DNA of 64,000 nt from Streptoalloteichus hindustanus (GCF_900129375.1 NZ_FQVN01000009.1:124001-188000), one strand, 5' to 3'. Shown: positions 43,114-51,758, counted from the stretch's first letter. Numbers and translations are program-made. Notes: generated by a model not told the origin, from the sequence alone.

Positions 43114-46004
43114 GTCTGCCCCTCCGTCGCGACGCCCCGGCCGCCAGGCGCGGGCGCGTCGCCCCGCTCGCCCTGACCGCGCACGTCGTCCTGTCCTCCG
43201 CCCGGGGTGGCGCCCTCCCCGGGGCCCTCCGGCGCGATCTCCTCCAGGTAGCCCATCGCCACGAGCTCCGCGACCGGGTACGTGGCGCGGTAGCGGTCGC
43301 CGCCCCCGGGCTGCCCGAACCACGGGGCGGCCGTGGCCCGCCAGACCGGGAGCGCCCGCAGCACCCGGTAGCGGTGGTAACCGCGGTGCAGGTGCTCGGG
43401 CGGGAGGCAGCGGAACCGGAAGGGCGTGCCCGCCTCGGCCAACACCCGGCCCTCGGGTCCGCCGAAGCGGTCGAGCACGGCGCCCTCGTCCACCACCCAC
43501 GGCTCGCCCGGCTCCAGGCCGCCCTCCGGGAACATCTCCGACGGCGGCCAGTTGTACTCCGCCTGCCGCCCGTTCGCCGGGTCGGCCGGCCGCACGAGGA
43601 ACCGGCGTGGCCAGTCCCGGTCCGACACGTCGCCGAGGGGCTCGTAGTCGGCCGTGAGCGCCTGCACGTCCGGGTGGTCGAACGGCACGCCCGACCCGGG
43701 ACGTGGCGCTACGTCGCCCGCCCGCGTGCGGCGCAGCGCCTCGGCGTCCTCGACCATGCCGGCCATCGGGTGATCCTGCGGCGCGAACCGCAGGCCCGAC
43801 GCGAAGTCGGCCTCGGACGCCGGGGCGCGGAGCTGCCGCGCCGGCCGCGTCGCCACCTTCGGCATGTGCCCGATCGGGAACATGTGCAGGTAGAAGGCCA
43901 TGACCTGCTCGTCCCGCCGGCCGGGCCGGGTCGGCGGACCGTCGGTCGCGGCGGGCGGGGCGTGCGGCGCCAGCTCCCACGGCTGCCCCGGGTAGGGGAC
44001 GGCAGGACCAGGGACCGAGCCGAACGGCGCGCCGGGGCCGGCCGCGAGCCCGTAGGGGCCGGCGGGCGCACCCGGTCCGGCTGGGGAGTCACCACCGGAA
44101 TGCGGTACTCCGGCGTGCGGCGGGTTGGCGGGCGCCCCTGGCACCGGTGGCCCCCCGACGCCGGGCTGCGGCACGCCCGGGTGGTGGCCGCCGACCGGGG
44201 GCCTGCCCGGGGAAGCCTGGCCCACTGCCGGCTGCTGGGGCGACGGCGCTCCGGGGCTCGGCTGGGCGTTCGCCGAGATCAGCGGAGGGGTCGGCCCCGG
44301 CGCGGGGGCTGGCACGGCCGGCGCGGTGAACGCCGGCGGCCGCCCGACCTGACGCAGATCGACACCCGGCCGTTCGGCGGGAAGGCCGGGTCGTTCCACC
44401 GGAACGCCCGGACGGTCCACAGGAACAGGGGGGCGTTGTTGTCCCGGCTGCGCGGGCTGCTGCACCGGAAGCGGCGCGCCCCCGGGCCGCTGACCAGCAG
44501 CGGGCGGGTTCCCACCGACAACCCCGCCCGCGGGCTGCTGTCCAGCGCCGAGTCCGCCGGGCTGAGCCCCAGCCCCAGCACCGGCACCAGCGCCCACACC
44601 AGACGGGACGGCACCACCACCGAGACCGGCGCCACCCACGGAGCCAACACCCCCGAGGCCACCACCCGCCACCGGTCCGAGCGCGGCCCCTGGCGGGCCC
44701 ACCGGAACGCCCTGCGCCGGTCCGCCCGGAGGCACCGCGCCACCCGCCGGCCCGGCCGGTGCCAGATCGACGGGAGGAACCACCGCCTGAGCCGGCACGC
44801 CGGCGGAGACGTTCGCCCAGGCCTGGCCCACCACGGCGGGCGTCTCGACCGGGGCCGACGCGGGCGGTCCCTCGCCGAGCCGGTTCCCGCCGCCGTGGCC
44901 ACCGCCCAGGCCGGGTCCACCTCCCGGTCCGTGACCGCCGCCCGGTCCCGGTCCGCCCCCCAGCCCGGGTTCGCCCGGACGCGTGGCGGGCCCATCCGTG
45001 GCGTGGGGCCCGAGCGCTCCGGCCACCTCGCCCACCCGCTGGTCCACGCCGCGCACGACGGCGGCCACCCCGGGCACCGGGCCGGTGCTGTCCGGGTCGA
45101 TCCGGCGGAGATCCGCCGGACCCCGGCCTCGCCCCGGCCCCTGTTCGTCTCCGAGCGACAGGTCGTCGGCCGGGCCGGGCACCGGCCCGAGGGAGCCCCT
45201 CGCCTGGTCGAGACCGTGTAGACCGTGTGCCGCGCCTTGCGTGACCGCGTCCGCGCCGGTGCGCGCTGCCCCCACTCCGAGCTCGACGGCTCCGCCCGCG
45301 GCACCCCTGGCAGCTCCCAGCGCGGTGTCCGTGACGCCGACGGCAGTGTCGGCACTGCCCGCCACAGCGCCCTGTGCGCTGTCGAGGGTCTGGTGCAGCA
45401 CCCGCTCACCACCACCGACAAGCCCCTCGACGAGCCCGGGCGCCCCACCGGCGGCTCCCTGGCCGTGCGGCGACACCGGCAACGCCAGGTCCGCGACGCT
45501 CACCCCGCTCCCGGGCTGGACCGCCCTCGTGAGCACGTCGTGCAGCGCGGCGACGTTGGTCGCCGTCCCGCGCACGGCGGTGTCCAGGCCGAGCAGGGCG
45601 TGCGGGTGGCCAGCCGACGCCGCCTGCTCGGCCGCGTCCCGGTTCCTGGCCAGGCCGACGAGCTGGCGCACCATCTCGACCTTGGCCGCGCCCACCTGGT
45701 CGGCGGCGTGCTCCAGGCGGTCCGCGGCGGCGTGGCAGTCCCTGGCCACGGCCGACAGGTGGCCGGTGTCCGGCGCGACGAACTCCTCCCAGTGCTGGCG
45801 CGCGGCCCGCGCGGCGTCGCCGTCGATGGCGCCCGCCGCCTCCCGCGCCACCCCGTCGGCGTCCCGGGACAGGCCGCTGATCCGAGACGCGGCGGTGCGC
45901 CACGCCCTCGCCTGCTCCCGCATGGCGTCCTCGTCGGCCCGCGGCCACCGCACGCCGGCCGCGGCGGCGACGTCGGCGAGCTCCGCCGGCAGCTCGATGC
46001 CCAT
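43110..46004 (-). CDS. Polymorphic toxin with CpnT-like N-terminus and C-terminal TNT (NAD glycohydrolase) domain
   Basis: A 964-residue protein. Residues 1-150 are helical and resemble the export domain of CpnT and other type VII substrates (GIELPAELADVAAAAGV, WPRADEDAMREQARAWRTAA). Residues about 250-690 are a Gly/Pro/Val-rich linker. A conserved pre-toxin region follows, then the TNT domain (about 815-923) with LDRFGGPEGRVL, the RCLPP segment, GYHRYRVLRALPV and APWFGQPGGG. TNT hydrolyses NAD and kills the target cell. The Arg (about 846) and His (about 877) expected in catalysis are present, but the usual G-x-Q-Y reads G-D-R-Y near 904. ATG 46004 with AGGAGG. The next gene is the candidate immunity gene. 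Confidence 0.88.
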   Translation of the reverse strand: MGIELPAELADVAAAAGVRWPRADEDAMREQARAWRTAASRISGLSRDADGVAREAAGAIDGDAARAARQHWEEFVAPDTGHLSAVARDCHAAADRLEHAADQVGAAKVEMVRQLVGLARNRDAAEQAASAGHPHALLGLDTAVRGTATNVAALHDVLTRAVQPGSGVSVADLALPVSPHGQGAAGGAPGLVEGLVGGGERVLHQTLDSAQGAVAGSADTAVGVTDTALGAARGAAGGAVELGVGAARTGADAVTQGAAHGLHGLDQARGSLGPVPGPADDLSLGDEQGPGRGRGPADLRRIDPDSTGPVPGVAAVVRGVDQRVGEVAGALGPHATDGPATRPGEPGLGGGPGPGGGHGPGGGPGLGGGHGGGNRLGEGPPASAPVETPAVVGQAWANVSAGVPAQAVVPPVDLAPAGPAGGAVPPGGPAQGVPVGPPGAALGPVAGGGLGGVGSVGGAGLGGGAVPSGVGAGAGAGAGAQPGGLGAGQQPAGGVVGGNPPAAGQRPGGAPLPVQQPAQPGQQRPPVPVDRPGVPVERPGLPAERPGVDLRQVGRPPAFTAPAVPAPAPGPTPPLISANAQPSPGAPSPQQPAVGQASPGRPPVGGHHPGVPQPGVGGPPVPGAPANPPHAGVPHSGGDSPAGPGAPAGPYGLAAGPGAPFGSVPGPAVPYPGQPWELAPHAPPAATDGPPTRPGRRDEQVMAFYLHMFPIGHMPKVATRPARQLRAPASEADFASGLRFAPQDHPMAGMVEDAEALRRTRAGDVAPRPGSGVPFDHPDVQALTADYEPLGDVSDRDWPRRFLVRPADPANGRQAEYNWPPSEMFPEGGLEPGEPWVVDEGAVLDRFGGPEGRVLAEAGTPFRFRCLPPEHLHRGYHRYRVLRALPVWRATAAPWFGQPGGGDRYRATYPVAELVAMGYLEEIAPEGPGEGATPGGGQDDVRGQGERGDAPAPGGRGVATEGQT

Positions 46005-46014
46005 CGCCCGCCTC

Positions 46015-46341
46015 CTAGCGCCCGTGGCCGACCGCGCGGGCGGCGTCGAGCGCCGCGTCCTCGGCCGCGCGGTAGTCGCGCGCGGTGGCGGCGAACCGCT
46101 CGCCGACCGCGCCGAGCTGACCGGCCAGGGCGGTGAGCCGGCCCACGGTGTCGCCGGCCGGCCCCTCGTGCCCGGCCGCGAAGCTCCGGCCGATCTCGTC
46201 GCCGCCCCAGCAGGCGCCCGTGGCGGCCAGGGTCGCGGCCAGCTCCTCGGCGATCGCGCCCGCCCGTCCGGCCAACCCCTCGAACTGGCGGGCGCGGTCG
46301 GCGAGCAGCTCGTGGTCCGCGCGGAACCCGTCTGCGCTCAC
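46015..46341 (-). CDS. WXG100-like (ESX) small protein
   Basis: A 108-residue, wholly helical, Ala-rich protein: two helices flanking CWGGDEIGRSF, in which WGG takes the place of the W-x-G turn of WXG100 proteins. Such proteins are secreted through type VII systems, often as partners of a larger toxin. GTG 46341 overlaps the preceding stop by 4 bp and the gene ends 10 bp before the toxin start, so it is in the same operon. A role as export chaperone or partner is inferred. No ESX machinery (EccC, EccD) is in the window. Confidence 0.8.
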   Translation of the reverse strand: MSADGFRADHELLADRARQFEGLAGRAGAIAEELAATLAATGACWGGDEIGRSFAAGHEGPAGDTVGRLTALAGQLGAVGERFAATARDYRAAEDAALDAARAVGHGR

Positions 46342-46835
46342 GCCGGCCTCCCCCCGTGCGAGGACTGCAACCAGGTGCGGTCCGTGTTGTCGGTCTCGTC
46401 CAGGTCGTGGCCGTCGGCCCGGTGCCGGCCGGTCGGGGCGGACGCCGGCCCGGCCGGCCCCGGTTCGTCCCGCCCCAGCTCCTCGGGCCGCAGGTCGCCG
46501 GTGCCGGCGAGCACCGCGCCCGGGTCGGCGTCGACGGGCAGCAGCTCGGCGACGGTCCGCTCGGAGCGCTCGGCGGCCGACGCGGCGGCGGACGCCACGA
46601 GCCGCACGACGAGTCGGGCCAACGCGTCCGGGCGGTGCCGCCGGTAGGCGTCGTCGGTGAAGGTCAGGTCGACGAGGGCGCCGCCGGGGCCCACTGTCGC
46701 GGTGACGGCGCCGTCCTCGCTGGTGGCGGATTCCCGGACGGTCGCGAGAGCGCGGTGCACGGAGGCCAGCCGCTCGCGGTCGCGTCGGTAGGACGCGAGC
46801 AGCTCCTCCACCTGGGCGTGGTGGTCGGTCGGCAC
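46338..46835 (-). CDS. YbaB/EbfC-like protein at the head of the toxin operon
   Basis: A 165-residue protein. The first 100 residues have the YbaB/EbfC layout: a helical N-terminus (QVEELLASYRRDRERLASVH), a beta strand pair (TATVGPGGALVDLTFTDDAY) and a helix (DALARLVVRLVASAAASAAE). The remaining 65 residues are disordered and acidic. GTG 46835 is preferred over GTG 46841 because the GGAGG ribosome site partly overlaps the latter. YbaB-like genes commonly precede WXG100 and toxin genes in Pseudonocardiaceae. Whether it binds DNA or acts as a secretion accessory is not known. Confidence 0.75.
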   Translation of the reverse strand: MPTDHHAQVEELLASYRRDRERLASVHRALATVRESATSEDGAVTATVGPGGALVDLTFTDDAYRRHRPDALARLVVRLVASAAASAAERSERTVAELLPVDADPGAVLAGTGDLRPEELGRDEPGPAGPASAPTGRHRADGHDLDETDNTDRTWLQSSHGGRPA

Positions 46836-46987
46836 GGCCACCTCCGGTCTGACGGGCTACCAGGCATGGACACGGGTCGGCTGTTCGACGCCGAAACCGG
46901 GGGGTTTGGTTCCGCCGCGGACGGGGAATTCCGCCGACCGTGCCGGCTGTCCCCCGATCGGACGAGTCGGCGGAGAACAGAAGTGAG

Positions 46988-47006
46988 TAAGGTAAGCCTT
47001 ACCTAA
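46988..47006. promoter_or_regulatory. IdeR/DtxR-type iron box
   Basis: TAAGGTAAGCCTTACCTAA matches the consensus TTAGGTTAGSCTAACCTAA at 16 of 19 positions and its centre AGGTAAG-C-CTTACCT is a perfect palindrome. It is the most AT-rich stretch in the area. It lies about 150 bp upstream of the ybaB-WXG-toxin operon and about 110 bp upstream of the divergent MaoC gene. Confidence 0.7.
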
Positions 47007-47113
47007 CTTCCGCAGACCCTTCACTGCGGGGCGGGCGCGACGCCCCCGAGGCCGCGCCCGTCCCGCGATTTCTCCCCTCCCGTCACCCGGTCGTCGGATG
47101 CCAGGATCGGGCC

Positions 47114-47578
47114 GTGGCCCACTACGCCTTCGAGGACCTGACCCCCGGCCGGACCGTCGACCTCGGCGAGGTCGTCGTCGACCGGGAGGAGATGCTCGCC
47201 TTCGCCCGCCGGTTCGACCCGCAGCCGTTCCACCTCGACGAGGAGGCCGGCCGGCGCTCGGTGCTCGGCGGCCTGGCCGCGTCCGGTTGGTTCACCGCGT
47301 CCCTCTGGATGCGCGCGTACTTCGACCACGTGCTCGCCGACTCCACCTCCCAGGGCTCGCCAGGGGGCAAGGAGCTGTCCTGGCTGGCCCCGGTCTTCGC
47401 CGGCGACGTGCTGCGCTGCCGGCTGGAGGTCCTCTCCGCCCGCCGCTCCCGCAGCCGCCCCGGCCTGGGCCTGGTCGAGATCACCGGCACCGCGAACCGC
47501 GCCACCGAGGACGGCGGCGAGGAGTGCGTGCTGCGGTTCACCTTCATCGGCCTGTTCGGCACCGCCGGACCGGAGTGA
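47114..47578 (+). CDS. MaoC-like dehydratase (hotdog fold)
   Basis: A 154-residue single hotdog protein with the hydratase motif region FARRFDPQPFHLDEEAGRRS, in which Asp and His of the D-x4-H type are visible, followed by GLAASGWFTASLWMR. MaoC proteins hydrate enoyl-CoA or related thioesters. GTG 47114. It is alone on the plus strand, convergent with cbiZ (12 bp between stops) and divergent from the toxin operon across the iron box. Its substrate is unknown. Confidence 0.88.
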   Translation: MAHYAFEDLTPGRTVDLGEVVVDREEMLAFARRFDPQPFHLDEEAGRRSVLGGLAASGWFTASLWMRAYFDHVLADSTSQGSPGGKELSWLAPVFAGDVLRCRLEVLSARRSRSRPGLGLVEITGTANRATEDGGEECVLRFTFIGLFGTAGPE

Positions 47579-47590
47579 CGGGCCGGGCGG

Positions 47591-48251
47591 TCAGGCCGGC
47601 CGGAACCTGGGGTCCGGCACCGCCAGACCGGCCCTGACCGCCCCGTGCACCGCCCTGGCCAGCGCCGACCCGACCCGCGACCGGGGGCCGCCGTAGGACT
47701 CGGCGGGCCCCGAGGTCGGGCACAGCAGCACCACGGCGTCGGTGCAGGTCCCGGTGCCGGGAACGCGCGTCGAACAACGCCTGCGCCTTGGCCTCGGCCA
47801 CGGTCGCGACCGCGTTGACCAGGGCCGCCTCGGTCAGCCGGACCGGGAGCCAGCACACCGCGTTGATGGTGCCGGCGACGAGCTGGTCCGCCGGCGCGGT
47901 CGCCGGCGCGGCGGCCCACACCGGGTAGCCCACGCCGGTCGTGACGTCGGCCCGGACGCCCTGGTCGGACACCGACACCACGTGCCGCACGTCGACCGCG
48001 GTCAGCAGGCCGGAGCCGGGCCCGCGCAACCCGAGCCCCGCGGCCAGCTCCGCGACGTGCGCGTCCGGGTCCTCCCGGTCGTAGTCCCGCCACACGGTGG
48101 CGTTCAGCACCCACCGCCGCCGGCCCAGCCCACCGCCGTGCGGCCCGGAGGAGATCGCCAGCCACGGCCGGTCGCACCGCCAGGCCAGCAGGGGCCGCCC
48201 CTCCGCCCACGCCAGCGCGGCCGCCGGCGGCACGGGGCGCCGCGCGCTCAC
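47591..48251 (-). pseudogene. cbiZ: Adenosylcobinamide amidohydrolase, frameshifted
   Basis: CbiZ removes the aminopropanol side chain of adenosylcobinamide during cobamide salvage. From GTG 48251 the frame gives a good CbiZ sequence (TAVDVRHVVSVSDQGVRADV, ADVTTGVGYPVWAA, GTINAVCWLPVRLTEAALVN, VATVAEAKAQALFDA). At about 47768 the similarity jumps to another frame, which continues VPGTGTCTDAVVLLCPTSGP and ends at TGA 47591. Comparison with the family pattern DA-x-VPGTGT suggests two bases are missing. A sequencing error would also explain it. The start overlaps the PH-domain gene stop by 4 bp. Confidence 0.8.
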
Positions 48252-48778
48252 GAGCGGCGCGGCTGGTGGCCGGCGTGCGGGTAGAAGTCGTCGTCGGGGT
48301 TGTCGTTGACCTCCCGGTAGAGCAGCGAGTGCACCTGCTCCACGTGCGGGATGTCGTCGAACTCGATCGGCTCGTCCGAGGCGGACTCGATCACCAGGGT
48401 GCCGCAGCCGAAGACCCGGTCGATCAGGCCGTGCTGGAAGCGCACGCTGTTGATCCGCGACATCGGGATGTCGATCCCGCTGCGGCTCAGCACGCCCTCC
48501 CGGTACATGACGCGCTGCGTCGTGACCACGAAGTGGGTCGTGCGCCAGCGGACCAGGGGGACGAGCGAGAGCCACACGACGAGCAGGCCGCCCAGCGCGC
48601 CGAGCCCGATCCAGCCGGCGACGTGCCAGGACAGGTCGCTGACCAGTCCCGCCAGGTAGAGCCCGGCTCCGACCAGGAGCAGGAAGGCGAGCACGGGGGC
48701 GACCAGGGTCTTCCAGTGCGGGTGCTTGTGCACCACGACCAGCTCACCGTCACTGAGCAGACTGTCGGGGTAGGCCAC
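48248..48778 (-). CDS. PH-domain membrane protein (Rv3278c-like)
   Basis: A 176-residue protein with two hydrophobic segments (about 27-47 and 55-78) followed by a bacterial pleckstrin-homology domain (about 80-165: THFVVTTQRVMYREGVLSRS, GIDIPMSRINSVRFQHGL, GTLVIESASDEPIEFDDIPH). These are widespread in actinobacteria and unassigned in function. GTG 48778 follows GGAGGGAG. It lies between birA and cbiZ, and a 10-bp inverted repeat stands just upstream. Confidence 0.88.
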   Translation of the reverse strand: MAYPDSLLSDGELVVVHKHPHWKTLVAPVLAFLLLVGAGLYLAGLVSDLSWHVAGWIGLGALGGLLVVWLSLVPLVRWRTTHFVVTTQRVMYREGVLSRSGIDIPMSRINSVRFQHGLIDRVFGCGTLVIESASDEPIEFDDIPHVEQVHSLLYREVNDNPDDDFYPHAGHQPRRS

Positions 48779-48788
48779 GACGCTCCCT

Positions 48789-48830
48789 CCGGGTACCGAC
48801 GCACCCTCCTGGGGCGCTCACGGTACCCGG
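48789..48830 (-). terminator. Inverted repeat between birA and the PH-domain gene
   Basis: CCGGGTACCG (48789-48798) mirrors CGGTACCCGG (48821-48830) with a 22-base loop. It lies downstream of birA and directly before the ribosome site of the next gene, so it may be the birA terminator or an operator. Confidence 0.5.
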
Positions 48831-48885
48831 GAAGGGGTGCCCCGTCCGGGGAGGACGAGCCGGTTCGGCGACGTGATCCGCCGCG

Positions 48886-49728
48886 CTACCCGACCGGCCG
48901 AACGTGCACGACGTCGCCCGCGGAGACCGGCACCAGCGTGCCCGAGGCCTCGCGGACCACCAAGCGGCCGTCCGCGTCCACGTCGACGGCCGTGCCGTGC
49001 AGCATCACGCCGTCCGGCAGCTCGACCCGCACCTGCTGGCCGACGGTGGCGCAGACCTGCCGGAACGCGGCCTGGAGCCCGCCGCCCACCGGGTCGCCGG
49101 CCGCCTCCCGCCACTGCGCCTCGGCGGTGGCCAGGTGCCGGAGGAAGGCGATCGCGACCTGCTCCCTGCTCACCCCGGTCACCCCCTCCACCGCCAGCGA
49201 GGTCGCCCGCAGCCCGCCGGGGCCGGTGACCAGCTCGTCGACGCGGTGGCTGACGTTGAGCCCGACCCCGACCACCACGGCCGGCTCGGGCTGGACGGCG
49301 ACGACCTCCGCGAGCACGCCGGCGCACTTGGCCCGGTTCGGCCCGACCAGCAGGTCGTTGGGCCACTTCACCCTGGCCTCGACCCCGGTCAGCTCGTCGA
49401 TCACCTCGGCCAGCACCAGCCCGGTGAGCAGCGGCAACCAGGCCAGCCTCGGCACCGGCACCCCGCGGGGCCGCCACAGGACGCTGAGGTAGAGGCCGGC
49501 GCCCCTCGGCGAGGTCCAGCTCCGCTGCTGCCGGCCCCTGCCGGCCGTCTGCTCCTCGGCGATCAGCACCGTCCGGTCCGCGGCTCCGGCCCGCGCCGCC
49601 TCGGCCAGGTCGCTGTTGGTGGACCCCGTCCGGTCCACCACGTCCAGCGCGGCCCAGCGGTTCTGGTCGACCAGCTGCTCGCGCAGCACCTCGGCCCGCA
49701 GCGGGGCGCGCACCACGTCCGTCGTCAC
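48886..49728 (-). CDS. birA: Biotin-[acetyl-CoA-carboxylase] ligase
   Basis: Attaches biotin to the carrier domain of acyl-CoA carboxylases, such as AccA3 encoded at 60-62 kb. The 280-residue protein has DRTGSTNSDLAEAARAG, the biotinyl-AMP loop EEQTAGRGRQQRSWTSPRG, VKWPNDLLVG with the catalytic Lys and the C-terminal SH3-like domain. There is no N-terminal helix-turn-helix, so it is a monofunctional ligase. GTG 49728 is chosen; GTG 49734 is close. It diverges from accD with about 80 bp between. Corresponds to Rv3279c. Confidence 0.94.
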   Translation of the reverse strand: MTTDVVRAPLRAEVLREQLVDQNRWAALDVVDRTGSTNSDLAEAARAGAADRTVLIAEEQTAGRGRQQRSWTSPRGAGLYLSVLWRPRGVPVPRLAWLPLLTGLVLAEVIDELTGVEARVKWPNDLLVGPNRAKCAGVLAEVVAVQPEPAVVVGVGLNVSHRVDELVTGPGGLRATSLAVEGVTGVSREQVAIAFLRHLATAEAQWREAAGDPVGGGLQAAFRQVCATVGQQVRVELPDGVMLHGTAVDVDADGRLVVREASGTLVPVSAGDVVHVRPVG

Positions 49729-49807
49729 GCCCACAGCCTGACCGAGCCGCGTGACGTGGGCAACGCGGACGCGGCGGCCCTTCCCACCGTGGCTACGCTG
49801 CGAGGCC

Positions 49808-51454
49808 GTGAGCAGCGCGACGGAGCCGATCGGCCAGCCCCCGGCTGTGTCCGACCCCCAGCCGGACATCCACACCACCGCCGGCAAGCTCGCCGACCTC
49901 TACCGGCGCGACGACGAGGCGGTGCACGCGGGCTCGGCCCGGGCGGTGGAGAAGCAGCACGCCAAGGGCAAGAAGACCGCCAGGGAGCGGATCGACCTGC
50001 TGCTCGACCCTGGCTCGTTCGTGGAGCTGGACGAGCTGGCGCGGCACCGCTCGACCAACTTCGGCCTGGAGCGCACCCGGCCCTACGGCGACGGCGTGGT
50101 CACCGGCTACGGCACCGTCGACGGCCGGCCGGTGTGCGTGTTCAGCCAGGACGTCACCGTCTTCGGCGGCAGCCTGGGCGAGGTCTACGGCGAGAAGATC
50201 GTCAAGGTGATGGACCTCGCCCTGAAGACCGGCTGCCCGATCGTCGGCATCAACGAGGGCGGCGGCGCGCGCATCCAGGAGGGCGTGGTCTCGCTCGGCC
50301 TCTACGGGGAGATCTTCCGGCGCAACACGCACGCCTCCGGCGTGATCCCGCAGATCTCGCTGATCATGGGTCCGTGCGCGGGCGGCCACGTGTACTCGCC
50401 GGCGCTCACCGACTTCACGGTCATGGTCGACAAGACCTCGCACATGTTCATCACCGGCCCGGACGTCATCAAGACGGTGACCGGCGAGGACGTCGGCTTC
50501 GAGGAGCTCGGCGGCGGCCGGACGCACAACACGAAGTCCGGCAACGCGCACCACCTGGCCGCGGACGAGGACGACGCCATCTCCTACGTCAAGGAGCTGC
50601 TGTCGTTCCTGCCGTCGAACAACCTGTCCGAGGCCCCGGTGTTCGACGCCGGCGCGGAGGCCGGCTCGATCGCGGAGAACCTCACCGACTCCGACCGCGA
50701 GCTCGACACCCTCGTCCCGGACTCGGCCAACCAGCCGTACGACATGCACGAGGTCATCACCCGCGTGCTCGACGACGGCGAGTTCCTGGAGGTCCAGCCG
50801 CTGTTCGCGCCCAACATCGTGGTCGGCTTCGGCCGCGTCGAGGGCCGCAGCGTGGGCGTGGTGGCCAACCAGCCCACCCAGTTCGCCGGCTGCCTGGACA
50901 TCGACGCCAGTGAGAAGGCCGCCCGGTTCGTGCGCACCTGCGACGCGTTCAACATCCCGGTGCTGACCTTCGTGGACGTGCCCGGCTTCCTGCCCGGCAC
51001 CGACCAGGAGTGGAACGGCATCATCCGGCGCGGCGCGAAGCTGATCTACGCCTACGCCGAGGCCACGGTCCCGCTGGTCACCGTGATCACCCGCAAGGCC
51101 TACGGCGGCGCGTACGACGTCATGGGGTCCAAGCACCTCGGCGCCGACCTCAACCTGGCGTGGCCGACCGCGCAGATCGCCGTCATGGGCGCGCAGGGCG
51201 CCGCGAACATCGTGCACCGCAAGCGGCTGACCGAGGCCGCGCAGCGGGGCGAGGACGTGGAGGCGCTGCGGGCCGAGCTCCAGCAGGAGTACGAGGACAC
51301 GCTGTGCAACCCGTACGTGGCCGCCGAGCGCGGCTACGTGGACACGGTGATCCCGCCCTCGCACACCAGGGGCCACATCGCCCGCGCGCTGCGCGTGCTG
51401 AAGGAGAAGCGGGAGACGTTGCCGCCCAAGAAGCACGGGAACATCCCGCTGTGA
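49808..51454 (+). CDS. accD5: Acyl-CoA carboxylase carboxyltransferase (beta) subunit
   Basis: Transfers carboxyl from biotin to acetyl- or propionyl-CoA. The 548-residue protein has both crotonase-like halves: [18 protein letters not shown] and [18 protein letters not shown] in the first, [20 protein letters not shown] and [19 protein letters not shown] in the second. The residue after [10 protein letters not shown] and the MGSKHLGAD region suggest the propionyl/acetyl-CoA (AccD5/PccB) type, as in Rv3280. GTG 49808. It is followed by the epsilon subunit with a GTGA overlap; the alpha subunit is 8.7 kb downstream. Confidence 0.95.
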   Translation: MSSATEPIGQPPAVSDPQPDIHTTAGKLADLYRRDDEAVHAGSARAVEKQHAKGKKTARERIDLLLDPGSFVELDELARHRSTNFGLERTRPYGDGVVTGYGTVDGRPVCVFSQDVTVFGGSLGEVYGEKIVKVMDLALKTGCPIVGINEGGGARIQEGVVSLGLYGEIFRRNTHASGVIPQISLIMGPCAGGHVYSPALTDFTVMVDKTSHMFITGPDVIKTVTGEDVGFEELGGGRTHNTKSGNAHHLAADEDDAISYVKELLSFLPSNNLSEAPVFDAGAEAGSIAENLTDSDRELDTLVPDSANQPYDMHEVITRVLDDGEFLEVQPLFAPNIVVGFGRVEGRSVGVVANQPTQFAGCLDIDASEKAARFVRTCDAFNIPVLTFVDVPGFLPGTDQEWNGIIRRGAKLIYAYAEATVPLVTVITRKAYGGAYDVMGSKHLGADLNLAWPTAQIAVMGAQGAANIVHRKRLTEAAQRGEDVEALRAELQQEYEDTLCNPYVAAERGYVDTVIPPSHTRGHIARALRVLKEKRETLPPKKHGNIPL

Positions 51455-51696
51455 CCGGGAGCGAGGCCGTGGACGAACAGCCGAGGCGACCCCTGCTGCG
51501 CGTGGTGCGCGGCGCCCCCGACGACGTCGAGCTGGCCGCGCTCACCGCGGTCGTCGCCGGGCTGGCCTCGGCGGGCGCGGACGCGGGCACGACCAGCCCC
51601 CGCCCGCGCTCGACCTGGGCCGACCCGGCCGCCCGCCTGCGGCACCCCCCGCGTCCCGGCCCCGGAGCCTGGCGCGCCTCCGCCCTGCCGCGCTGA
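51451..51696 (+). CDS. accE: Acyl-CoA carboxylase epsilon subunit
   Basis: An 81-residue small subunit found only in actinobacterial acyl-CoA carboxylases, where it stabilises the alpha-beta complex (Rv3281, AccE5). Typical parts are [20 protein letters not shown] near the N-terminus, the WADPAARLR segment and the ending [16 protein letters not shown] 51451 overlaps the accD stop by 4 bp. The large inverted repeat at 51710 begins 13 bp after its stop. Confidence 0.92.
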   Translation: MTGSEAVDEQPRRPLLRVVRGAPDDVELAALTAVVAGLASAGADAGTTSPRPRSTWADPAARLRHPPRPGPGAWRASALPR

Positions 51697-51709
51697 CCCC
51701 ACGACCACC

Positions 51710-51746
51710 CCACGTGGACCACGTGAGAGTCACGTGGTCCACGTGG
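51710..51746. promoter_or_regulatory. Long perfect inverted repeat, probable toxin-antitoxin operator
   Basis: CCACGTGGACCACGTGA (51710-51726), spacer GAG, TCACGTGGTCCACGTGG (51730-51746): 17 bp perfectly mirrored. Each arm itself contains two CACGTG-type sites, giving four in a row. It ends 12 bases before the antitoxin ATG and overlaps its ribosome site, as expected for autoregulation. It could also terminate the accD-accE transcript. Confidence 0.7.
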
Positions 51747-51758
51747 AGCAATACGGGC

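Noticed and set aside
47591-48251. Programmed frameshifting in cbiZ as the first explanation
   Set aside because: No slippery heptamer or downstream stimulatory hairpin is evident at the shift point; deletion or sequence error is simpler.
51714-51758. Longer antitoxin beginning at the GTG in the palindrome
   Set aside because: Translation would run through the operator itself; ATG 51759 has GGAG upstream and starts the usual antitoxin sequence.
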